Shown here: positions 1 to 8,200 of the stretch, piece by piece
Layout of the letters: each line of letters opens with the position of its first letter
How positions within the stretch are numbered: the stretch's first letter is position 1
Source: Alphaproteobacteria bacterium
Lineage (GTDB): Bacteria; Pseudomonadota; Alphaproteobacteria; Kiloniellales; J153
Reading direction: 5' to 3'
Assembly (NCBI GenBank): GCA_003693905.1
Contig: RFLL01000203.1
Location: forward strand, 1-13,893
Length of the DNA: 13,893 bases
Notes under the pieces: model-generated
The model's input: only the letters and a program-made list of their open reading frames with translations
The model's database searches: none
What the model was told of the DNA's origin: nothing
Position numbers and translations under genes: made by a program

Positions 1-37
1 ACGGCATCATTAAGCGACTTTAAGCTTTTCGTGCGCG

Positions 38-56
38 CATACGCGCAAGCCGTATG
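38..56. promoter_or_regulatory. Inverted repeat upstream of the XRE regulator
   Basis: CATACG (38-43) and CGTATG (51-56) form a perfect 6-bp inverted repeat with a 7-base spacer. It lies about 30 bases ahead of the regulator's ATG at 88. Two TTAAGC hexamers lie further upstream at 10-15 and 20-25, one helical turn apart. The position suits an autoregulatory operator, but this is inference from geometry alone. Confidence 0.35.
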
Positions 57-87
57 AAGTTACGTGTAAAGCGATGCCCGCCCAACG

Positions 88-930
88 ATGAACCGAGCTC
101 CCGCCACCACCGGCCCCCGATCGGACTTCGCCACCAACCTGCGCTATCTTTGCAGCTATTACTACTCGGCTTCCGAGGTGTGCCGGCGGATCGGCATCAA
201 CCGGCAGCAGTTCAACAAGTACCTCGCCGGCACCGCCCGGCCCTCGGCCCGCAACATGCGGCGGATCTGCGAATTTTTCGGGGTCGAGGAGTTCGAGATC
301 CTTGCGCCCCATGATGAGTTGCGCAAGGTCGTGCAGTTCCATGGCGTGCGCGCCGACGAAACCTACCCGGTGCGCGCGCTCAAACGGTCCCTGGCCCAGT
401 CGGATCCGATCATCCGCAAGTACTACGGTTATTACTTCGCCTATTATTATTCCTTCTCGACTCCGGGAAAAATCCTCAAGTCGCTTCTGCTGCTCAACGA
501 ACGCGGTGGCGTCCCCGGCTACAGACGCATCGAGCGCCTGATCGATCGCGAACGTACCGCCAGATCCCGCCCCGGCTTCGTCTACAAATACGAGGGGATC
601 GCCCTTTACCTGCGCGAGCGCATTTTTCTGATTGATCGCGAACGGTTGACCGGAAACGAGATTTCGCAGTCCGTTCTCTATCCATCGTACAAGAACAAGG
701 TCGGTCTGCTGCCCGGTCTCATTCTGGGAACTGCCGGGATGGTCTCGCGCGAGCCGATCTGTGCCCGCATCCTGCTCGAATATCTGGGGACGTACGCCGA
801 TACCAGGGCACGCCTGGCCGAGTGCGGCCTCTACTCGCCGCAGTCGGGAAAGATCAGCGAGGCCATCATGCGCGCCATTGACAACGACATTCCGGCCCAC
901 GACTTCGCCTTGCGTGCTCTGCCGCAGTGA
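88..930 (+). CDS. XRE-type helix-turn-helix transcriptional regulator with unknown C-terminal domain
   Basis: This 280-residue protein is predicted to be a cytoplasmic DNA-binding regulator. Residues about 16-74 form a Cro/C1-type helix-turn-helix: RRIGINRQQFNKYLAG around 34-49 supplies the turn and recognition helix, and RPSARNMRRICEFFGV is the usual XRE follow-on. Residues about 80-280 form a larger domain that I do not recognise, perhaps for ligand sensing. It has a striking tyrosine cluster (KYYGYYFAYYYSF, 111-123) and the string LIDRER twice (151-156 and 181-186). ATG at 88 is the first start after an in-frame TAA at 67-69. No clear ribosome binding site precedes it, so translation may be weak or leaderless. 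The next plus-strand gene encodes an ABC binding protein, which makes it the natural candidate target. The HTH call is firm; the effector is unknown. Confidence 0.82.
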   Translation: MNRAPATTGPRSDFATNLRYLCSYYYSASEVCRRIGINRQQFNKYLAGTARPSARNMRRICEFFGVEEFEILAPHDELRKVVQFHGVRADETYPVRALKRSLAQSDPIIRKYYGYYFAYYYSFSTPGKILKSLLLLNERGGVPGYRRIERLIDRERTARSRPGFVYKYEGIALYLRERIFLIDRERLTGNEISQSVLYPSYKNKVGLLPGLILGTAGMVSREPICARILLEYLGTYADTRARLAECGLYSPQSGKISEAIMRAIDNDIPAHDFALRALPQ

Positions 931-1141
931 CCGTTCGGCGGGAGGGCTATTAAGCTGAATTATACTTTAAAAGCATAAACAGGCTTAATTTTCAGCCACG
1001 GTTTCACCTTCTGCTACCTCTGGGTCTCCGATATCCTCGTCGGGACTGGTTGTCGGCCCGCCACGGTACGTCTGCGCCTGCCAAGGCGCGCGGGCCCGCG
1101 GCGGGAACCGGACCCACGCAGGGACAAGGGAGGTACATCCA
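931..1141 (+). promoter_or_regulatory. Leader and probable promoter region of the ABC binding-protein gene
   Basis: The first part is AT-rich, unlike the genes around it. ATTAAGC (949-955) and GCTTAATTTT (983-992) form a 7-bp inverted repeat with a 27-base loop. It could be a weak terminator for the regulator gene, or an operator. A -10-like TATACT lies at 961-966 without a convincing -35, which would give a leader of about 170 bases. The GC-rich remainder ends in a good Shine-Dalgarno, GGGAGG, eight bases before the ATG at 1142. No small ORF or known riboswitch was recognised. Confidence 0.4.
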
Positions 1142-2395
1142 ATGACCGGAAAAACGAAGGCGCGCACAGTGGCCCGCTTTGCTCGCACGATTCTTGCCAC
1201 CGGGGCGGTCTTGCTTGCCGGCGGCGTGCTCACGGGCGGCTCGGTGCTGGCGGATGCCATCAAGATCGGAGGAATTGCACCCCTGTCACCGCCAGGCGGG
1301 GTCCAGACCGGTGAATCGCTGCGCGACGGCATGAAGGTCGCCGTCGAGGAACTGAATGCCGGCGGCGGCGTGCTCGGAAAGAAGGTCGAGTTGATCGTCG
1401 AAGACACTTCCGGCGTACCGGAGAAAGGTGTCGCCGCCTTCGAGCGTCTGGCGACCAAGGAAAACGTGGTTGCGGTCACCGGCAGCGCCCACAGCGCGGT
1501 CTGTGCCGCGGTCGGCCCGGTCGCGCACAAGTACGGCATTGCCTTCATCGCCGGCGAGTGCTGGTCGGACAACGTGACCGGCGCCCAGATCCCCGAAGTC
1601 TTCCGCATCACGGTGGCCAATTCCCTGGTCTATTCGGTGGCTGCCGACTGGGTAAAGGCGGTCGGCTTTAAGCATGTCGCCATCATCGGCGAGAACTCCG
1701 ACTGGGGACTCGGGGTCATCGACGTATTCAGGAAGAACCTCGAAGGTACCGGTGCCAAGGTCACGGCCTTCACCGCCGAGCGCACGGTGAGCGACTTCAC
1801 GCCCCAGCTTCTCCAGCTCAAGCGGGCCGACCCCAGGCCGGACCTCCTGATTGCCGGCTTTACCGGCGCCGGGCTTCTGCAGATGCTGCGCCAGGCCTAT
1901 GACCTTGGATTGGCGCCGACCAAGCAGACCGCCGTTTTCGCCGCCGGGGCCGACGTTCTCGAACCGGAGTTCTGGAAGACCATGGGCGATGCCGGCGTCT
2001 ACGTCATCGGCAATCCCGCCGGCCTTCCCGGCAAGCCCGACACGCCGCTGTCGCGCAAGTTCGCGGCCGCCTACAAGAAGCTCACCGGACGCCCGGCCAA
2101 TTCGGTGGCCATGGAAGGATACGACGGGATCATGGTCATCGCCGAAGCGATCAAGGCGGCCGGCAGCACCGACCGTGGCAAGATCGTCGAGGCGCTACGC
2201 AAGATCCGTTGGGAAGGAACCCGCGGCACCATCTATTTCCCGCAGACGCGTGAACCGGCCTGGGCCTTCCAGCAGTGGCCGGAAGTGCCGATCTTCGTCA
2301 TCCAGTACGATCAGCCCAACCAGCTTCCCGAGGATGCGCAGATCCTGTGGCCGCGCAGCCAGGCGACCACGGACAAGCTGCTCCTGACGCCATGA
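1142..2395 (+). CDS. ABC transporter substrate-binding protein, branched-chain amino acid (LivK/Peripla_BP_6) type
   Basis: This 417-residue protein is a periplasmic solute receptor for an ABC importer. Residues 1-37 are a signal peptide: a basic start (TGKTKARTVARFAR), a hydrophobic core and a cleavage site SVLA|D. The mature N-terminus, IKIGGIAPLSPPGG, is the family's typical first strand and ligand loop. It is followed by the expected helix GESLRDGMKVAVEELNAGGGVLGKKVELIVEDT, and later blocks (VAVTGSAHSAV, VAIIGENSDWGLGV, SVAMEGYDGIMVIAEAIKAAGS) follow the two-lobe type I fold. GGGAGG eight bases upstream supports the ATG start. No permease or ATPase gene is adjacent; the next gene is convergent and encodes an MFS pump. 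The ligand could be an amino acid, amide, aromatic acid or other small organic molecule, since family members vary widely. It may work with a transporter encoded elsewhere or serve as a sensor receptor. Confidence 0.9.
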   Translation: MTGKTKARTVARFARTILATGAVLLAGGVLTGGSVLADAIKIGGIAPLSPPGGVQTGESLRDGMKVAVEELNAGGGVLGKKVELIVEDTSGVPEKGVAAFERLATKENVVAVTGSAHSAVCAAVGPVAHKYGIAFIAGECWSDNVTGAQIPEVFRITVANSLVYSVAADWVKAVGFKHVAIIGENSDWGLGVIDVFRKNLEGTGAKVTAFTAERTVSDFTPQLLQLKRADPRPDLLIAGFTGAGLLQMLRQAYDLGLAPTKQTAVFAAGADVLEPEFWKTMGDAGVYVIGNPAGLPGKPDTPLSRKFAAAYKKLTGRPANSVAMEGYDGIMVIAEAIKAAGSTDRGKIVEALRKIRWEGTRGTIYFPQTREPAWAFQQWPEVPIFVIQYDQPNQLPEDAQILWPRSQATTDKLLLTP

Positions 2396-2453
2396 GCATG
2401 CTTCCGGGCGCCGGGATCGGGCGTTCGGGACAGGGCAAAATGCGGAAATGACC

Positions 2454-2496
2454 GCGGAATACGAGGCGGAAAACGATCAGCCGCCTCGTATTTCGC
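2454..2496. terminator. Long hairpin between convergent genes, probable bidirectional terminator
   Basis: Arms at 2454-2469 and 2481-2496 pair over 16 bp with a single G-T wobble, around an 11-base loop. The inner 12 bp (AATACGAGGCGG) are perfect. The hairpin sits between the stop of the plus-strand binding-protein gene (2395) and the stop of the minus-strand MFS gene (2582). Only TTT follows the stem in the plus direction, so termination may rely on the stem more than on a U-tract. No gene was seen in the rest of 2396-2581. Confidence 0.65.
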
Positions 2497-2581
2497 ATAC
2501 CTGCCCTCCCATGCTGGGCGTGGTGTCCTTGCATCAATCACATCTTTCACCTGTTTTTCTTCTTTTCGCAGGCGCTGGCTG

Positions 2582-3814
2582 TTATCGACCGTTTCCTGCG
2601 GGAACTGGTTTGCCGATCAGAGCGAAGGCGCCCAGAACCGTCGCGCACAGCATGACCGCCGGAAAGGCGAGCACCGGCAGCGACGGCTGCATGACGCCCA
2701 CGATTGCCGTCGACAGCGCGCCGGCGGCCATCTGCAAAAAGCCGACCATGGCGGAAGCCGAACCGGCGCGGTCGCTGAAGCGCTCAAGCGCCGCGGCAAC
2801 CGCTGTCGGCATGAACACCCCGAGGCCGGTGACGTAGATGACGATCGCGAGATTGAGACCGTGCTTGTGAAGAAGGCCGACAAGAGGCAGCCCGATCATC
2901 ACGGACGCGCCGACGAGCATGATGGCGAGGCCCGTGATGGTGATCCGCTCATAGGAAACGCGCCTGACCAGGCGGCGCGTGATCGCCCCCCCGATGATGA
3001 AGCCGCTGACCGCCAGGGGTGGATAGAAGCCATACTCCGTGGCGGAAATGCCGAGCGTCTCGATGTAAACCGCCGGTGATCCGGCGAAGAACGCCGACAT
3101 CGCGCCGATGATGAAGGCGCTGGAGACCGCATAGCGCGCAAAGACCGGATCTTTCAGGATCGCACCATAGCCGGAAAAGGCCTCGCCGAACCGAAGGGCC
3201 GGCAGGGGATGCAGGTTGCTTTCGGGCAGACGCAGCGCCGTGGCGGCGATGACGAGGAGGCCGAGCGCGACCGTGGCGAGGAAGATCGCCCGCCATCCAA
3301 ACGCATCCTGAAGGATGCCGCCGACGAGGGGTGTCAGGCCCGGCACGAGGGCAAAGACGATGGTGATCAGCGCAAGAACCCTCGCCAGATCGGGGCCGTC
3401 GAAAACATCGCGCACGACCGCGCGGGCGATGACAATGCCGGCGGCCGCGCCGATCGCCTGCAGGATCCGGGCGGCGATGAGAAAACCGATCGCAGGCGCG
3501 AGGGCGCAGAGGATCGATCCGGCGATGTAAAGGAGTATCCCGAAGATCAGCACCGGCCGCCGTCCGAACCGGTCCGAAAGGGGACCGTACATCAGTTGCG
3601 CGAACGCAAACGCGGCCAGGAAGGCCGTAAAGGTCATCTGCACGCGCCCCATGTCCACCGACAGGGACCGCGCGACAGCCGGCAATGCGGGCAGATAGAT
3701 GTTGCTGGCGAATTGGCCGAGAGCGGTCAAAGCCGTCAGCAGCATCACCATGAACGGGGTGGCGGCAAACAGGCCGCGCGCGCTTTCCTTTATTCGTTCG
3801 CCCTGCCATTCCAC
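2582..3814 (-). CDS. Bcr/CflA-type MFS multidrug efflux transporter
   Basis: This is an inner-membrane drug:H+ antiporter of the 12-TM major facilitator superfamily, 410 residues from the start chosen here. After a short cytoplasmic lead, TM1 begins at about residue 19 and carries the family signature ALTALGQFASNIYLPALPAVARSL. MFS motif A, GPLSDRFGRRP, lies at 77-87 between TM2 and TM3. Later hydrophobic blocks continue to the C-terminus (VGFLQMAAGALSTAIVGV). A GTG at 3841 is also possible, but GGAAGGG (3824-3830) lies nine bases before the GTG at 3814, and no such site precedes 3841. The gene begins just after the DUF1302 stop (3853), so it is the last gene of the marR-controlled operon. It may export the same toxic compound as the RND system, or add a second pump. 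Substrate is not predictable. Confidence 0.9.
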   Translation of the reverse strand: MEWQGERIKESARGLFAATPFMVMLLTALTALGQFASNIYLPALPAVARSLSVDMGRVQMTFTAFLAAFAFAQLMYGPLSDRFGRRPVLIFGILLYIAGSILCALAPAIGFLIAARILQAIGAAAGIVIARAVVRDVFDGPDLARVLALITIVFALVPGLTPLVGGILQDAFGWRAIFLATVALGLLVIAATALRLPESNLHPLPALRFGEAFSGYGAILKDPVFARYAVSSAFIIGAMSAFFAGSPAVYIETLGISATEYGFYPPLAVSGFIIGGAITRRLVRRVSYERITITGLAIMLVGASVMIGLPLVGLLHKHGLNLAIVIYVTGLGVFMPTAVAAALERFSDRAGSASAMVGFLQMAAGALSTAIVGVMQPSLPVLAFPAVMLCATVLGAFALIGKPVPAGNGR

Positions 3815-3852
3815 GGAGAATACCCTTCCGTCAAGCGTCACGCATCATGGAG

Positions 3853-5232
3853 TCAGAAACCCACCTCGACGCCGAAGGTGACACGATCGGCACCATCGAA
3901 CTCACCGAACAGACCGTCCCGATCGCCATAGAAAATATCGAGCCCGAGCTTGAACGTGACATCGGAGCGGTACTCGTATTCGAGGTCGGCCTGAACGAGA
4001 CCGTCGCCACCATTCAGGCTGTGAATGGCAAGCAGGCTCGCGGTCAGCCGGTCGTTGAGAAACTCTTTTTCAATCAGCAACGTGGCCCGGCTTTCGAGAC
4101 GATCCCGCACGGTGCCGGGCCACCGGTCTGTCAGGAGCGACTGGAACGACTGGCCGCTGATCCGAAGATCGGCGTCAACCTGATAGTCGAGCCCCAGGAC
4201 GGAGCCGATCTCGCCGCTCTTGATGACACCGTCGTCATCGTCCGGATCACGGGCGAGAAAGTACCGATCGGTCGCATAGCCGGCCTCGCCGCGAAGCGTG
4301 ACATCCCCGAAGGCATTCGAGAAGGTTCCACCGATCAGATGCGTGCGCCTGTATTCCGGCTTGATGACGATACCGCCGCCGGGGATCCGGCGCTGAAACG
4401 GCACCGCCTGATCCTGGTAGTGGTAGAGATAGTCGAGCGAGAGATCCCAACCACCGATGAAGGCCGTGAGCCGGGTTCCGTAATCGTCGTCGCGGATGAA
4501 CCGGCCGGGACGGTGGGGTGCGTCGACGACGACGGGGCCGGCGCCGATGGTGGCAGGACCAGGCCTTGGCACGACGAGCGGCGACGAAAAGGCGAAGGTT
4601 GCACCCGGGTCGGGGACGTCGTCGTAGCTGTGATCCGGAATCCAGATGAGCTGAACCGTCCACTCACCCACCGGAATCTCGGCATTGGCGGTCCAAAGCG
4701 GAATCCGCCGATCTTCGAATTCGGGCAGGATGAATTCCCGGAAATCGAAAGGATTCACGATATCGAGGACGCGAAGCCCGTCGGCCTGCCCCCAGACGAT
4801 CTGTTGCTTGCCCAGCCGCACGAAGGACTCGCCGATATTCGCGTCTAAATAGAACTCGCGCAGTTCGAGATCGGCCGCATCGCCGATGAACCTCCGGCGC
4901 GTGAGGGCTGAGCGAAATGCGCTCTGCCGATCCGGTTGACCGGGTTCCAGATTATCGACGGGATCGAAACGGATCCGTCCAAGCGCCGTAAGGCGAAGAT
5001 CGCCGGCCAATCGCACCTGGACCTCGGGCTTGAAGGTCAGATCCCATTTCTGGAGCCCGCCATCGGCGGTCTCAATCGCCGTGCTGCTTTCGATCAGCCC
5101 GCGCAATTCCACGCGATCAAGCCAACCTTCCTGAGCGCGCACGTTCTCCATTCCGCCTGCCATGACGAAGAGAAGGGCAAATCCGAAGGTGACGCGGCGG
5201 ACGAGCGGGGAGTGTGCGTCATGTCCCTGCAA
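3853..5232 (-). CDS. DUF1302-type outer-membrane beta-barrel protein
   Basis: This 459-residue protein is predicted to be an outer-membrane component. A signal peptide covers about residues 1-33 (RRVTFGFALLFVMAGG core, cleavage near VRA|QE). The mature part alternates polar and hydrophobic residues in many short strands rich in D, R, Y and F. The final residue is Phe (VTFGVEVGF), the usual outer-membrane barrel ending. The segment VRLGKQQIVWGQADGLRVLDIVNP matches the conserved N-terminal core of DUF1302 proteins. These often sit beside RND/MMPL transporters and LolA-like or DUF1329 periplasmic proteins. The start is TTG, with GAGGG nine bases upstream inside the preceding gene; three bases separate it from that gene's stop, so translational coupling is likely. 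The later ATG codons lie within or after the signal core. The role as exit channel or lipid acceptor is inferred from partners. Confidence 0.82.
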   Translation of the reverse strand: MQGHDAHSPLVRRVTFGFALLFVMAGGMENVRAQEGWLDRVELRGLIESSTAIETADGGLQKWDLTFKPEVQVRLAGDLRLTALGRIRFDPVDNLEPGQPDRQSAFRSALTRRRFIGDAADLELREFYLDANIGESFVRLGKQQIVWGQADGLRVLDIVNPFDFREFILPEFEDRRIPLWTANAEIPVGEWTVQLIWIPDHSYDDVPDPGATFAFSSPLVVPRPGPATIGAGPVVVDAPHRPGRFIRDDDYGTRLTAFIGGWDLSLDYLYHYQDQAVPFQRRIPGGGIVIKPEYRRTHLIGGTFSNAFGDVTLRGEAGYATDRYFLARDPDDDDGVIKSGEIGSVLGLDYQVDADLRISGQSFQSLLTDRWPGTVRDRLESRATLLIEKEFLNDRLTASLLAIHSLNGGDGLVQADLEYEYRSDVTFKLGLDIFYGDRDGLFGEFDGADRVTFGVEVGF

Positions 5233-5235
5233 AGC

Positions 5236-8200
5236 CTAGAACCCTCGCCGCAACATGCTCTGTTTGAACATCCGGTCGGAAATTTTCGTCCGGTAGTCGA
5301 TGTTGGAGAAGGTAAAGAGCGTCGAATGCCCGGTCTTGTGGTTGACGGCGTGGATCCGCAGCGCCGTCCAGATGCCGTCGACCTGCGCAATCTCCGGCAG
5401 AGTGATCGTCTTCAGGTGGTTGCCGTTGGTGTCCCAGTAGTCGCTCTTGCGCGACATCCAGATGTCCGGATCGACGCGCCAGACGACGCGGCCGTAGCCG
5501 AGCTCGTTGGCAACCCTTTCGCTGACGGGCGTACCTTCGACGACGAATGTCGCGCGCCCTTCGACGTCCTCCCGGCCGAGGGCCCTGAAGCGATAGTCGG
5601 AAAGCTCGATCTTGTTCTCCTTCTTGATCTCCTCGTAGGTGAAATCGGTGCCGAGGAAGTAGTCCCCGCGATCCGAAGCCGAAATGCGGCGAACCTTGCG
5701 CAGCGCCGGAAGATAGAGCCACTGATCGTCGTCGACGCTAGGATCGGGATAGTCGTAGGTCAGAAAGGCGGTGCCTTTTATGTTGGTCGGGGAAAGGTAG
5801 AAGATCACGGTGCGCTTTTCTTTGCCGTAATACCGGCGCAGCGCTTTGGTGAGCCGTACCCGCGTCGTCCCGGAGCGATCGGTCAGCTCCATTCTGAGGT
5901 CGCGTGTGACCCACACGCCCTCGTTACGGGCGACGACCTTTTCCATGATCTCGCGCCCGCTCGGAAGCTCCTCTGCCCGGGCGGCAGGCGCGGCGAAGGC
6001 GAACGCCGCGGCGGCGATCAGCACAACGCCGAGTCGGCTTATCCTGGCGAGTCCCGTTGCCGTCATGGCGCTTTCCCCGGATCGGCGGGTCAGAAAAGCA
6101 GGTTGCGCGATCTTGACGAGCGCCGGGATCACGGTCATGGCAGCGAGAAAGGCGGTCGAGGTCGCAATCGCGACGAGCGAGCCGAACTTGATGAGCGGCG
6201 GCACGCCACTGGCCGTCAGAACGGCAAAACCGAGGGCGACGGCAATGAAATTGAACAGAAGCGCGCGCCCCGTGTTCGGGAACAGCATCAGAAGCGCTTC
6301 GTCATTGAAGCCGTGCCGTCCAACGAGCTCCTTCAACCGGTCGAGCGCGTGGATGGAAAAGTCGACACCGAGACCAATGGCGATGGCGGCGAACATCGAG
6401 GTACCGACACCGAGCCAGATGTCGCCGAACCCCATTACGGCATAGATGATGAGAACCGCCATGGCGATGGGAAGCAGACAGATGACGCCGGCGACGATAG
6501 AGCGAAAGACGAGCGCGGCCATCAGTCCGACGGCGATCAGAGACAAGATCACACTGCGCGCGTGATTGATCGCGATGTTGCGGATCCAGTGGTAGTCGAC
6601 ATTCACGCGGCCGGTGACGGTGCCGGTGATGGCCGGCGTGTTGAATTCTTCAGCAAGATATGTCTCGAGCGCCGGAACGATGACCTTGTTGTTGGTGTAC
6701 TGGCCGGTATCGACATTTGCCCGCACCAGAGCGCGCTGATAGGCATAGTCGACTTCTTCCTCGAAATCGGTTGGATCGCTCGATGCGGAATAGAGCAGGA
6801 AAAGCTGCGAGACGAGTAGCGGGTCGTCCGGAATGCGATAGGCATCGGACCGGTTCTCGTTCACCGCGCGGTGCATCTGCTTGATGTAGTCGACGACCGA
6901 CGTTGTGCCCCCGACGTGGGGAAGGCCTTCGAGAAAGGTTTGCAAGTTTTCGATGCGGCGCAGATTCTCGGGCTTGTGAAGATCCTCGGGGTTCGGCGTC
7001 TCGACGACCACGTCGAGGTAATAGGTTCCGTCCATCGCCGCATTGATCGCCTTGTCGGCACGGTAGAGCGGTTCGGTTTTCTGGAAGTTCTCGATCTGCT
7101 GCTCCTCGACGACGACGCGCGTCAAGCCGATCCCCCCGACGGCGGCGATGAATGCGGCACCCATGAGCACGGCGCGGGGATGGGCGAGCACCTGGCGACC
7201 GAAGGCGATCATGAAACGGCTGGCGGGATCGCCGTCGCCGGCGTCTTTACGCGCCTTGCGAAAGGGACGGCTGAGGCGCTTCGGCCACAGCGTCATCGCG
7301 GCGGGCACGAACATCAACGTATAGATCCAGGCGATGGCCACCCCGATCGCCCCGAAAAGACCGAAGTAGCGCATCGGCGGCATGGAAGAGGCGATGGCAA
7401 GCGCAAGAAACCCGGCGATGGTCGTCAGCGTCGTCAGCGTGACCGGGCGCCACATGGCGGCCAGCGTCCGCACGACGATCTCGCGATTCGGGGTATCGGG
7501 CCGCCGACGCAGTTCCTCGTAATACTGGCTGAAAATATGGATCGAGTCGGCAACGGCGATCCCGATCAGGTTGACGATCAGCGCATTGGTGATGACGTAG
7601 AATCTGACGCCGAAAGCGGCCATCAGACCGATGCTGCCGATCACCGTTGCCGCAACCACCAGATTGGGCAGGACCATGCCGCGCAGACTGACGAAGGCGA
7701 TGCCGAGAACAAGTGTGATGACGAGGGCGGCGAGCGGATTGAGGCGCTTGGCATCACGGTCGATATAGGTGGCAAGATAGCCGGCGACCGCCCCCTCGCC
7801 GGCGACGTGGATTTCATCTCCCGTCCCCTTCGGCGCCTCTGCGGCGAGCGCGCGCATTCTGTCGTAGGTTTCCTGCGACCTGGTTTCGTCGACGAGCTCG
7901 GCAACGATGATGGTTGCCGTGTCATCACGGGCGACGAGGCTGCCCCGGTAAAGAGGAAAGTCATGGACGGCGGTGCGAATTTCGTCGGCGCGCGCCTGCG
8001 TGCCCAATGACGCCTTGAAGCCTTCCGAGGATTCGTCGAAGAACTTTTCAACCAGCATGCCGTCGTCCGTGCCGACGATGTTGCTTTTGGTGGCCAGACT
8101 CGTGACCCGTTCGGGGTCGACGTTATCGAGCTTCTTGACGCGTTCGGTCAGCCAGTCGACGAGGGCGAGACTTTCGGGGTTGAAGACGCCCTTTTCTCCC

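Noticed and set aside
10..900. Long minus-strand open frame (296 codons) opposite the XRE gene
   Set aside because: Antisense shadow. The plus-strand product has a clear HTH; the minus translation has no recognisable domain.
4936..6819. Long plus-strand open frame of 627 codons
   Set aside because: It spans the joint of the DUF1302 and RND genes antisense, and its translation is rich in D, G and R without domain features.
6871..8010. Plus-strand open frame of 379 codons
   Set aside because: It is antisense to the RND transporter, whose motifs and TM pattern are unambiguous.
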